Source: an uncultured Clostridia bacterium (GTDB lineage Bacteria; Bacillota; Clostridia; Christensenellales; Borkfalkiaceae). Taken from it: DNA of 41,270 bases. Below the pieces are notes generated by a model. The model was not told the DNA's origin. It did not search any database and saw only the letters and a list, made by a program, of their open reading frames with translations. Made by a program: the position numbers and the translations under genes. This document shows, one piece after another, positions 13,783 to 22,598 of this stretch (position 1 is the first letter of the stretch; each line of letters opens with the position of its first letter). The stretch spans positions 1 through 41,270 of the forward strand of contig CANREQ010000004.1 in NCBI GenBank assembly GCA_947629695.1, read 5' to 3'.

Positions 13783-14667
13783 TTATGCCCAGCCGAGGGC
13801 GACCGCCAAAACGTTTGTGGTTATCCCCACCAGCACGGCTATCGAATACAGCGCGATGATGAGAAGGATATTGCGCTTAAGCTTTTTGACGTTCTTCAAA
13901 AGTACCACGAGGCCGAGCCCCGCGTTGGTGCACAGGCCCGCCACACAGCTGCCGAACATTATCCCGCCCTGCACGTAGGTTTCCGTGATTATCGCCGAGG
14001 ACGCGCAGTTGGGAATGAGCCCCACCGCCGCCGTTATAAAGGGCTGGAAGTACTTCCCGCCTATGAGCCCGGCCGCGATCCTCTCCTCGCCCACTTCGGC
14101 TATGATGTAGCCGAAAACGAGGTTGACTATCAGAATGTACGCGGTTATCTTTAACGCATGTAAAAGAGGCTCCAAAAAGTATATGCTCGCCGCGGATTTG
14201 CCGCTGTGCTCCCTGCCGCAGGAATACGCCTCGCCCTCCGGCGAATAGAGCGGGGTGGTTTCCGCATGCCTGTCGGGCACGACAAGATTTATAAGATAGC
14301 CCGCAAGAGCCGCCACAAAGAGCTTTATGAACATCAGCGGCAGTATGGACTGCGCCGCGGCGGCGGACAGCGGACTGCTTACCAGAAGTATTATAAACGC
14401 CTCGTCGCTCGTTGCCAGAAATACGGCCATGATTGTGCCCGTGCGTATCAGCCCCTTATCGTACAGCTTGGCCGCCATCACCGAAAATCCGCATTGGGGT
14501 ATGAGCCCCGTCGCCGCGCCCACGACGGGTGCAAGCGGCCCCTGCAGGGAGTTTCTCCCCCTCTGCAGAGAAGAACCGCTTTCCAACAGCTCTATGAGGA
14601 TATATATTATGAGTATGAAGGGAAATACTATAAGCGTATCCTTCAGCGCGTCGATTACTATGTCCAA
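13783..14667 (-). CDS. Putative polytopic heavy-metal/arsenic-type efflux permease (ArsP_2-like)
   Basis: Highly hydrophobic, with duplicated GLIPQC.../GLIPNC... motifs characteristic of this permease type. Confidence 0.72.
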   Translation of the reverse strand: MDIVIDALKDTLIVFPFILIIYILIELLESGSSLQRGRNSLQGPLAPVVGAATGLIPQCGFSVMAAKLYDKGLIRTGTIMAVFLATSDEAFIILLVSSPLSAAAAQSILPLMFIKLFVAALAGYLINLVVPDRHAETTPLYSPEGEAYSCGREHSGKSAASIYFLEPLLHALKITAYILIVNLVFGYIIAEVGEERIAAGLIGGKYFQPFITAAVGLIPNCASSAIITETYVQGGIMFGSCVAGLCTNAGLGLVVLLKNVKKLKRNILLIIALYSIAVLVGITTNVLAVALGWA

Positions 14668-14784
14668 AATATCCGCCTTTGAATTTTTTTGCGAACGGCC
14701 GCTATTTTTCCGCCGTATCTAAATTATAAACAATATCCGCCTTTTTATAACCGCGTCGATTACATTTGACGGCCGCAAAAGTAT

Positions 14785-14810
14785 AAAAAACGCCCCCGCG
14801 TGCGGGCGGG
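14785..14810 (-). terminator. Terminator of the ABC ATPase gene
   Basis: Minus strand CCCGCCCGC-ac-GCGGGGGCG followed by TTTTTT. Confidence 0.7.
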
Positions 14811-14827
14811 AGCGCGCATACACGATT

Positions 14828-16039
14828 TTACTTCTTTTTCTTTTTATCCGCCTTGGGAAGCTTGAGTTTGTTCTTCAAAGCCTCCTCCTCGTCGTAGCCT
14901 ATGGGTATCTTATCCGCGTCCGCATAGCCCGTTTGGACATATCCCGAATCCCTTTCCAGGAGGGTGAGGCGGGTCACCGCGTCGAACAAGAAGGCGCGCG
15001 TCATATCGGCTGTTATTTTCACCTTGTCGCCCTTGTCCGCTTTGCCCTTTACCACAAATGAGAGTTTACCCGCGTCGCAATCGAGATAGGCCTTGCCGTC
15101 AATCTCCTCTGCGGCGGTGACTTCGGCCTCTATTCCCTCTGCGGATATATCCATATCCTCGGGGCGTATTCCGACTATGACCTTTTTATCGGTGTTAGCG
15201 TACTCATCAATCCCCTTAAAACGGGAAATTATATTCTCCGGCAGGGGGAATTTCACGCCGGAAAGCTCCGCAAAATATCCGCCGTCCTCCTTTATTACGG
15301 ACGCGTTGTTCATAAAATTGGTCGTGGGCGAGCCCACCAAAAACGCGACGTAGGTGTTGACGGGATAATCGTACAGGTTGGCGGGCGTATCTATCTGCTG
15401 GACGAATCCGTCGCGCAAAACGAGCACGCGCGTCGCCATAGTGAGGGCTTCGCTTATGTTTTTGGTTGCGTAGATGAAGGTGCCCTTCACCCTTATCTGC
15501 AAATTGATGAGTATGGAGCGGAGTTTGCTCTTGAGTTCCCCGGAAAGGCCCGCCAGGGGGTCGTCCAAAAGGTAGAGTTTGGGCTCGCGCGCGATCGCGC
15601 GGGCAAACGCCGTCTTTTGCTTCTGCTCTGTGGTGAGCGCCTTGGGCTTGCGGCCGAGAACTTCCGTCAGCCCGAGCATTTCGGCGACGACTTTTACGCG
15701 CTGTTCTATGAGCGCGGAGCTCGCTTTGCGCAGTTTCAAGGGGAACGCGATGTTGTCGTACACGTTTATCGAGGGATAGAGCGTGTCGCTCTGGAATATC
15801 ATCGCAACGTCCCTGTCGCGCGCGTCTACGCCCGTCACGTCCTTGTCGCCTATTATAATGCTTCCTTCCGTCGCGTCCTCTATGCCAGAAATGACGCGCA
15901 AAAGCGAGGTCTTGCCGCTCTTCTCGCCGCCGACTACGGCTATGAATTGGCTGTCGGGCAGTTCCAGATTGATCTTGTACAGCGCGAGCGCGCCGGAGGG
16001 ATATATCTTACTTACTGTATTCAGCTTTAAATTTGCCAT
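14828..16039 (-). CDS. ABC transporter ATP-binding protein, MalK/MsmK/UgpC-like
   Basis: GGEKSGKTSLLRVISG, YPSINVYDNIAFPLKLRK, LLDDPLAGL, C-terminal regulatory/TOBE-like VGIRPEDMD. Start at MANLKLNTVSKIYP with SD ACGGAG. Confidence 0.9.
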   Translation of the reverse strand: MANLKLNTVSKIYPSGALALYKINLELPDSQFIAVVGGEKSGKTSLLRVISGIEDATEGSIIIGDKDVTGVDARDRDVAMIFQSDTLYPSINVYDNIAFPLKLRKASSALIEQRVKVVAEMLGLTEVLGRKPKALTTEQKQKTAFARAIAREPKLYLLDDPLAGLSGELKSKLRSILINLQIRVKGTFIYATKNISEALTMATRVLVLRDGFVQQIDTPANLYDYPVNTYVAFLVGSPTTNFMNNASVIKEDGGYFAELSGVKFPLPENIISRFKGIDEYANTDKKVIVGIRPEDMDISAEGIEAEVTAAEEIDGKAYLDCDAGKLSFVVKGKADKGDKVKITADMTRAFLFDAVTRLTLLERDSGYVQTGYADADKIPIGYDEEEALKNKLKLPKADKKKKK

Positions 16040-16203
16040 TTTTGTCTCCGTGAAGTAATTTACCGAGGCGGAAAAAATTTTCCTTATATAAATAATAACA
16101 CGAAGGGGCGGCATTTAACAACCTCAAACGGGCAGTTTTTTGCAAATTTTATTAAATTTTCCCATTTTGCCTCACCGCCCGCCCATTTTGCGCCCCGCAA
16201 TTG

Positions 16204-16232
16204 TTGATTTACTGATTTTTTTGCGCTAAAAT
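16204..16232 (+). promoter_or_regulatory. Promoter TTGATT-N17-TAAAAT ending 6 nt before the queH ATG
   Basis: TTGATT 16204-16209, TAAAAT 16227-16232, ATG 16239. Confidence 0.65.
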
Positions 16233-16238
16233 ATAGCT

Positions 16239-16865
16239 ATGAACGCCGTAAATTACGATGCCGAAGGGGATAAAATAATACGCTCTTTCAACGGGAACAG
16301 ACCCCGCCTTTTGTTGCACGCCTGCTGTGCACCCTGCTCCTCCGCCTGCCTCGAGCGGCTTTATCGGCATTTCGATATAACCGTCCTCTTTTACAACCCC
16401 AACATCGAGGACGAAGAGTATGCAAAGCGCAAACGGGAGCTTATACGGTTCCTCGGCGAGACGGGGTGGGCGAAAATCATCGACTGCGACAGGGATAAGG
16501 ACAAATTTTATGCCGCGGTCAAGGGATATGAAAGCTGCCCCGAGGGCGGGAAAAGGTGCGAAAAGTGCTTTTATCTCCGCCTCGAAAAGACGGCGCAAAC
16601 CGCAAGAGAAAAAAACTTCGATTATTTTTGCACGACGCTCACAATAAGCCCGTTGAAGGACGCAAAGCTCATCAACAAAATAGGGGCCGAAATGTCCGAA
16701 AAATACGGCGTAAGCTGGTTATTTTCCGACTTCAAGAAGAAAAACGGGTATTTAAGGAGCGTTGAGCTGAGCCGCGAGCACTCCCTTTACAGGCAAAATT
16801 ACTGCGGGTGCGTATTTTCCTTAAATGACTTGAAAAAACGCGGCGCAGATGATATAATGGATTAA
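16239..16865 (+). CDS. queH: Epoxyqueuosine reductase QueH
   Basis: LLLHACCAPCSSACLERL, FYNPNIEDEEYAKRKREL, CEKCFYLRLEKTAQTA, FCTTLTISPLKDAKLINKIG, YCGCVFSL. Confidence 0.92.
   Translation: MNAVNYDAEGDKIIRSFNGNRPRLLLHACCAPCSSACLERLYRHFDITVLFYNPNIEDEEYAKRKRELIRFLGETGWAKIIDCDRDKDKFYAAVKGYESCPEGGKRCEKCFYLRLEKTAQTAREKNFDYFCTTLTISPLKDAKLINKIGAEMSEKYGVSWLFSDFKKKNGYLRSVELSREHSLYRQNYCGCVFSLNDLKKRGADDIMD
16830..16858 (+). promoter_or_regulatory. Promoter TTGAAA-N17-TATAAT inside the 3' end of queH, upstream of the transcarbamylase
   Basis: TTGAAA 16830-16835, TATAAT 16853-16858. Confidence 0.7.
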
Positions 16866-16890
16866 ATCAATTTTTATCGGGGAATTATTT

Positions 16891-17829
16891 ATGGATATAA
16901 ACCGCTATTCGCCCAGCTACAGCATAGCAAAAAAGCACATGACCAACCTCGCCGATTTTTCCACCGAGGAAATTTTCGAACTGTTGTATGCGACCAAGCA
17001 GATGAAAGCCAAATTCATCGCGCACGAGAGCACAGCCATTCTCCGCGGGATAGACGTCGCGCTGTTGTTCGGCGACACGTCGCTGAGAACGCGCTCCGCC
17101 CTCGAGATAGGCGTAAGGCAACTCGGCGGGGAGATAATCAACCTGCAATACAGCGAACACGACATGCGCGCGGGCGAGAACATACGCGACGTGGTAAACG
17201 TCATCTACCGCTACGGCGTGGGGGCTTTGGTGACGCGCGGCATCGCGCAGAGCGAGCTGGACGGGTTCACCGAAGTATCTCCCATTTCCGTAATAAACTC
17301 CACCAACTCCGACTACGTGCCCATGCAGGCGGTGAGCGACCTGTTTACAATCTGGGAGAAGAAAAAGAGGCTTGAAGGCCTCAAACTCGCCTACGTGGGG
17401 AAGGGCACCAACGTCGCCACCTCGCTTATAACGGGCGCGGTGAAATGCGGCATGGAAGTATTCGTCGCGGCCCCTGCGGAGTTCGCTCTCGACAGGCCGC
17501 ACATGCAGAAGATCGAGCAGTACGGAAGCGTAACAATAACCGACGACCCCGCGTTTGCCGCAAAGAACGCAGACATCGTCTACACGGACAGCTACCACTA
17601 CCACTCCCAGATAACGCCTGAAGAGAGGCAAGCGCTTGCCCCCTATAAGGTGAACAACAGGCTTATGGCGGCGGCGAGCGGCACCGCGCTGTTTATGCAC
17701 CCCCTGCCCGCGCAAAGGGGCGTCGAGGTGAGCGCGGACGTCATAGACGGGAAACAGAGCGTGGTCTACGACCAGGCGGAAAACAAACTGCACGCGATAA
17801 AGGCAATACTCACCCTTCTTATCAAATGA
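16891..17829 (+). CDS. Aspartate/ornithine carbamoyltransferase superfamily protein, substrate uncertain
   Basis: OTC-like fold signatures (SLRTR, LAYVGKGTNVATSLITGAVKCGMEV, DVIDGKQSVVYDQAENKLHAIKAIL). HPxQ is VPMQ, D..SMG is DSYHYHSQ and HCLP is HPLP. Confidence 0.85.
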   Translation: MDINRYSPSYSIAKKHMTNLADFSTEEIFELLYATKQMKAKFIAHESTAILRGIDVALLFGDTSLRTRSALEIGVRQLGGEIINLQYSEHDMRAGENIRDVVNVIYRYGVGALVTRGIAQSELDGFTEVSPISVINSTNSDYVPMQAVSDLFTIWEKKKRLEGLKLAYVGKGTNVATSLITGAVKCGMEVFVAAPAEFALDRPHMQKIEQYGSVTITDDPAFAAKNADIVYTDSYHYHSQITPEERQALAPYKVNNRLMAAASGTALFMHPLPAQRGVEVSADVIDGKQSVVYDQAENKLHAIKAILTLLIK

Positions 17830-17844
17830 TTTTAAGACAATTTA

Positions 17845-17896
17845 AAGAGCGGGGCGGGGAAATTTTTATGTGAAATTTCCCCGCCCGCTTTTTTAT
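17845..17896. terminator. Strong hairpin terminator after the transcarbamylase
   Basis: AGCGGGGCGGGGAAATTT...AAATTTCCCCGCCCGCT followed by TTTTTAT. Confidence 0.85.
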
Positions 17897-17978
17897 ATTT
17901 TTTTGTTTGTCTATTTTGTCCGCGCCCTTGCTTTGCCCGATTAAATTAACTTTTCGCGCGCGAAAAATTTTTTGCGTT

Positions 17979-18800
17979 TTACGGCCGCGCGATATGCACC
18001 AAAACTATTTCCGGACGGTTGAATAGGCGGAGCGGACACTCCGAATTTCCCAGCCCGCGCGAGATTACTTCCCGCATATTGCCGCACGTATGCACGCCCG
18101 TGGTGTATTTGGGAAACAGTCCCTGCCCGGGAGAATAAAAGCCGAGCCCGGTAAAGGGAAGCCTCCACTGTCCGCCGTGCGCATGGCCGCAAAGCGCTAT
18201 GTCGTAGCCCGCCATGGCGTACCTGTCTATATACTCCGGCTTGTGGGCGAGAAGTATCTTCATCTTACCTGCGCAAACATTTTCCGCCTCTTCGCTCACC
18301 CCGAAAACTTTCGGGGTTTTAAGCATCGCGCAGTTGACCCCGCAAAGGGCGACGGAGCAGACCTCCTCAACCTCGTTTTCGAGCACGCGCGCGCCTCCCT
18401 CTTTAAGCATTTGCCTGAATTCCCGCCAGCGCTTTTTCCTCATCTCGTGGTTGCCGCTGACGACGTAGAGGGGCGCTATCTTATTCAGCTCTTTCATACA
18501 GGCGAGGGCGCGGGATATATCCCTTTGGCGATAGAGGTGGATCAAATCGCCCGTCATCACTATAATATCGGGCTTCAAAACGGCGACTTTTTGAATAAGT
18601 TTTTTGTTATTCCTGCCGAAAACCGCGGCGTGCAAGTCGGACAAATGGATGATATCCAACCCGCCTTCGGGAGCCTTATCGTGCGGCAGGTCGTAGCGGG
18701 TGACGCACAGCCATTTGTTGGAAAGCCGGCAAAAAAGCCATATTATGGCGAGGCCCGAAACTATGCCGCAGACCAAAAGAATTATTTCAAGCGAGCTCAC
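17979..18800 (-). CDS. Calcineurin-like metallophosphoesterase, membrane-anchored (YaeI/YkuE-like)
   Basis: N-terminal TM; HLSDLHAAVFG, MTGDLIH, VSGNHE, LCGHAHGGQWRLP. Confidence 0.9.
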   Translation of the reverse strand: MSSLEIILLVCGIVSGLAIIWLFCRLSNKWLCVTRYDLPHDKAPEGGLDIIHLSDLHAAVFGRNNKKLIQKVAVLKPDIIVMTGDLIHLYRQRDISRALACMKELNKIAPLYVVSGNHEMRKKRWREFRQMLKEGGARVLENEVEEVCSVALCGVNCAMLKTPKVFGVSEEAENVCAGKMKILLAHKPEYIDRYAMAGYDIALCGHAHGGQWRLPFTGLGFYSPGQGLFPKYTTGVHTCGNMREVISRGLGNSECPLRLFNRPEIVLVHIARP

Positions 18801-19464
18801 AGCCGCGCCACCGCCCTGTAAATTTTTTTGCCCATGTCCATAAAATGCCTCTCGTGCTCGGTGACTATATTGCGGTCGTCATTTAGGGCCGCGAGGTCGA
18901 AGCACTTCTCCTCAACCGCGTACCCGCACTTTTCAAAGCTTTCGAGGGAAAAGAGAAAGAAATCGTAATCGTCCGTTTTTTGCACGATTTTGCCGCCCTT
19001 TTTGAGGAAAAGCTTGTATTCTTCCAAAAACTTGGGGTGAGTCAACCGTTGCTTGGCATAACCGCACTTGGGCAACGGGTTGGAAAAGTTAAGATAAATA
19101 GTATCCACGCTTTCGGCGGGAAGATATTTTGGAAGCACCTCGGCGGCGCAGTTTATAAAGCGCACGTTGGGGATATTTTCCTCTATCGCGCGCTCGCACC
19201 CCTCGATGAGGACGTTGGCTATCTTTTCCACCGCAATTATGTTGACGCGTTTATCGCGCAGGGAGGTCTCGCAGGCGAATTTGCCCTTGCCGCAACCTAT
19301 CTCCAGCTCCACGCGGTTGGAATTGCCGAACAGCGCGCAAATATCCGCCGACCCCCTGTCGAGGGCGGCTATTTTCATGTTTTTCTCGCTCAGATCCGCG
19401 ACTGTCAGCACGGATGAGCACGCCGCCAGCCTTTCTTCGAGCCGCGACTTACGGTGCATTCTCA
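18797..19464 (-). CDS. trmB: tRNA (guanine-N7-)-methyltransferase
   Basis: VELEIGCGKGKFACE, IYLNFSNPLPKCGYAKQRLTHPKFLEEYKLFLKKGGKIVQKTDD; ATGA overlap with the downstream phosphoesterase. Confidence 0.93.
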
Positions 19465-19670
19465 TATGACGGATTTTACCATAAACGGGGCGTTTAGGCA
19501 AACAAATAAGTCACATGAAAATTTTATTTTTATTTTTGCCCGCCGCGTTTTATATGCGCGGGAGGGCTTTATATTATATGCGTCGGGTGATATGAATTTT
19601 TCAATCGGCTGAAGGCTTATCCTTTTGCGTCGGGTGGGGATCTCCCTTGCCGAAAAAAGGAGATGATTGA

Positions 19671-20222
19671 TTGACATTGATCCGTATTATCGACGCCTTT
19701 ACTTTTTACGGGCTGGATATTATCGCACTTTCGGCCTTGACCTGTATCCTCGTGCAGATAGCCAAGGTGACCTTTTTGAAGAAATTCAGCAAAAAGATCG
19801 TCACTTTCATGCCCGCGATAATAGGCACGGCGGTTTATGCGGCCTACGCGGGGCTTATCAACATGAGTTTTGAATACCTTATCCAAAACTATGTTGACGT
19901 GCTCGAACACGGGTTTTCCATTGGCGCGCTTTCCACCCTTGTCTATGTCGGATACGAGCAATTTATCCGCGAGAAAAAGACGGGCAGCGCGACGCAGAAC
20001 GTCGTGGAAACGCTCATCGAGGGCTATATCCCCGACGAGCGGCTGGAGAGCACGGCGCAGGCCATTTGCGAAGCCCTCGAGAGGGACGTTACGGGAAGCG
20101 GCGCGGAGCGGATAGCCGCCATCTTAAACGCCGAAAGGCCGCAGGATGTTGACGAAAAGGATATTAAACTCCTCACGCGGCTGATAATCGAGACGCTGGC
20201 GCACATCAACGCCGTAAAGTAA
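19671..20222 (+). CDS. Hypothetical holin-like membrane protein, TTG start
   Basis: SD AAAGGAG 8 nt before TTG 19671. Two or three hydrophobic segments (LDIIALSALTCILVQIAKV, FMPAIIGTAVYAAYAGL), then a charged C-terminus. Confidence 0.7.
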   Translation: MTLIRIIDAFTFYGLDIIALSALTCILVQIAKVTFLKKFSKKIVTFMPAIIGTAVYAAYAGLINMSFEYLIQNYVDVLEHGFSIGALSTLVYVGYEQFIREKKTGSATQNVVETLIEGYIPDERLESTAQAICEALERDVTGSGAERIAAILNAERPQDVDEKDIKLLTRLIIETLAHINAVK

Positions 20223-20245
20223 AGGATCGCTTTTTTAAAGCGGCG

Positions 20246-20272
20246 CGCGGGCGGGGATATTCCCCGCCCGCG
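20246..20272. terminator. GC-rich hairpin between convergent genes (no U-tract)
   Basis: CGCGGGCGGGGA-tat-TCCCCGCCCGCG. Confidence 0.5.
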
Positions 20273-20334
20273 TTGCGTAATCTATAAGAATTTTTTTCCG
20301 CACAAAAATTTATTCGACGGGCCATATATGGCTA

Positions 20335-21537
20335 TCAACCCGCGCTTTTGAGCTTGATTTCGCACTTCAAGGTAAGCTCGTCCAAAAGGTTTTCCTTAAA
20401 GCTTTCGTAGCGGCCGTAGTGATATTTATACAGCTTTTCATACGCGCCGAAAATGTCGCTGTCCGCCGCGCGGGAAACTTCGAACGCGTCGCCGATGAGC
20501 GCGGCTATCGTCTCTTCTCCCCGCCTTAAAATTTCGTCCGGCACCTTGGATGAAGCCTGCTTGGGGTCAAATCCCCCTTTGCCGTCCTGCACGCTGACCG
20601 TCGCACCGAAAGAGGCTTTGAGCACTGGCCTGTCGCCCTCGAACGAAAGGGAGACGCCGCCCTTGCAACTGCGCAAACCGAGCACGTTTTTTTCTTCCCC
20701 CTCCCCGCTTTCAACGAACGCGTGCTTTACGTCGTTTGTGAGGATATTGAACGCGAACGCCTGCTTTGATGTGAGCACGCCCTTGCACACCCCACGGGAG
20801 AAAATCGCGCATTTGGAGCAGTCGAGCTCGCTTTCCTGACACTCGCCGCCGCTTCCGCCGCCAGAGCCGCCTCCGCTTGCCCCTCCTCCGCCCCCGCCGG
20901 AGCTTTCCCCCGAACCGCTTTCGGGCATAACGCCGTTTTCAAGGTAGGGCATATACGCGCCGCCGCCCGCCGAAAAGCATTTTTCGCCGAGGGATTTGAG
21001 CGTCACCGCGCTTACATTGCCCGAAGCTTCCGCCTCGGACGACAGGAGCTTTTCTATTACGTCCGTCGCGGAGTTGCCGCAGGGGAATTTTTGGGAGATG
21101 AGCTCCTTTGCCGAGCCCTCACACGCCGCCACGAGCAGGGTAAGGCCGGTGTATTCGTTGCGGTAAAAATAATCGAGGAGCGCGGTTATATCCTCCCGCA
21201 GGCAACTGCTTCCCAAAATTATCAGCTTGCAGAAAACCAATTTGGGATAAAAGCCCGTCTTTACGTTGACCTCGTTCAAGGCCGCCGCGACCGTCGCGCC
21301 CTTGCCCGTACCCACGTTGAAATCGGTATTTTCCCCGTTTTCCGCGGGCTTGGGAACGGCCAGCTGGGCGGTGAGGCTTATTTCCCCGTCCTCTTTATCG
21401 AGCGCGACGCCGATGACGACCGCCGTCTTTCTCAGATCGACGAGTCCGAAATCGTTTGTGAAAAAGAGCACCGTAAGCACGGCGAAAATTACGGCGTACA
21501 GCACTGTCAAAGCGCGTTTGAGCTTGGGTCTTTTCAT
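20335..21537 (-). CDS. gerAC: GerAC/Ger(x)C-family spore germination protein with Gly/Ser-rich insert
   Basis: Third gene of a GerA-type operon. LRKTAVVIGVALDKEDGEISLTAQLAVP...; start ATG 21537 overlaps the gerAB stop (ATGA). Confidence 0.85.
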   Translation of the reverse strand: MKRPKLKRALTVLYAVIFAVLTVLFFTNDFGLVDLRKTAVVIGVALDKEDGEISLTAQLAVPKPAENGENTDFNVGTGKGATVAAALNEVNVKTGFYPKLVFCKLIILGSSCLREDITALLDYFYRNEYTGLTLLVAACEGSAKELISQKFPCGNSATDVIEKLLSSEAEASGNVSAVTLKSLGEKCFSAGGGAYMPYLENGVMPESGSGESSGGGGGGASGGGSGGGSGGECQESELDCSKCAIFSRGVCKGVLTSKQAFAFNILTNDVKHAFVESGEGEEKNVLGLRSCKGGVSLSFEGDRPVLKASFGATVSVQDGKGGFDPKQASSKVPDEILRRGEETIAALIGDAFEVSRAADSDIFGAYEKLYKYHYGRYESFKENLLDELTLKCEIKLKSAG

Positions 21538-22598
21538 CTCTTCCTCCTCAATATCCAGGCAAGGGGCGGCAGGATATACGCGAACGCGAGGGCAGGTATC
21601 CAGAACCACCCGGCCGCCGCCTTTTGCAATGTGATAAAGTTGTTGTTTACCGCAAACGTAACCGCAATGAGCGCGGCGCACGCGGCCAGCGAATAGATTA
21701 TGCGGCAATCCCTTGAAAAAACTTTGCACATACAGTGCACGAAGGCCTGGATATTCAGCACCGTGGCGAACAGCGCGACAATATCGAATGCGTACAAAAG
21801 ATATAAATCTATCCGCCCTACGTAGCTTATCGAGGGGAAAAAGACGGAAATGCTGCTCAATGCAAATGAGCGGGTGGGCGCGAGCGGGCCGTAAACGCAG
21901 TAAAACAGCGTTATAAAGGCGACCGCCGCAATTCCGCCCGCGGCGTAGGAGAGCGTCATCTTGGCCGCGTCCCCCTTTCCGTATTTGTAGTGCCCCATGA
22001 AAATCAGCAAAAACGTGCTCTCCGAAAAGCGGTACAAAGAGGAAACGCCCAGCCCCGCCACCTTGTTGAAAGGCCCTTTGAGAACGGGCAAAAGCGCGGT
22101 GAAATCCGCCCCCTCAACAGCCATCACCATAAACGAGAGCGTGCAGAAGAGGAATATGGGGAAGCACAGATCCGCGCATCTGCCGACGTTTGTAAGCGAT
22201 TTGACCCCCGCATATACCGCAAACACGAAGAACGGCATGAATATCCACAGCGACGGCATCGTGTCGTAAAACGCGTCGTGCACGAGCAGTTGCTGTTCGT
22301 TGACGGGCACCACCGCGGAGAGCAAAAACCACAATCCCAACAGCGCGTAAATAACGCGCGCCGCGACTTTCCCGAGGTTGTCCTCAAGGAGCGCAAACAG
22401 CGTTTTGTCCGTGCGCGAGGAAAGATAGGCGACAGACCAGACGACCGCCGTCTGCACGGCGAGATCGAAAAGTATCGGGAAGATGAGCGCGTTGCCAGCC
22501 GCCTCCGCCGCAAATGTGGGGAACAGCAGCATTTTTGTCGCCGCGTTGTAGGCGAAAAGTATAAAGCATATCTGCCTTACGGATATTTTTTCGTTCAT
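21534..22598 (-). CDS. gerAB: GerAB-family germination permease
   Basis: MNEKISVRQICFILFAYNAATKMLLFPTFAAEAAGNA..., polytopic, between GerAA and GerAC. Confidence 0.88.
   Translation of the reverse strand: MNEKISVRQICFILFAYNAATKMLLFPTFAAEAAGNALIFPILFDLAVQTAVVWSVAYLSSRTDKTLFALLEDNLGKVAARVIYALLGLWFLLSAVVPVNEQQLLVHDAFYDTMPSLWIFMPFFVFAVYAGVKSLTNVGRCADLCFPIFLFCTLSFMVMAVEGADFTALLPVLKGPFNKVAGLGVSSLYRFSESTFLLIFMGHYKYGKGDAAKMTLSYAAGGIAAVAFITLFYCVYGPLAPTRSFALSSISVFFPSISYVGRIDLYLLYAFDIVALFATVLNIQAFVHCMCKVFSRDCRIIYSLAACAALIAVTFAVNNNFITLQKAAAGWFWIPALAFAYILPPLAWILRRKR

Noticed and set aside
16885-17793. 302-aa minus-strand ORF
   Set aside because: Antisense to the transcarbamylase; composition (many H/R/V) typical of shadow ORFs.
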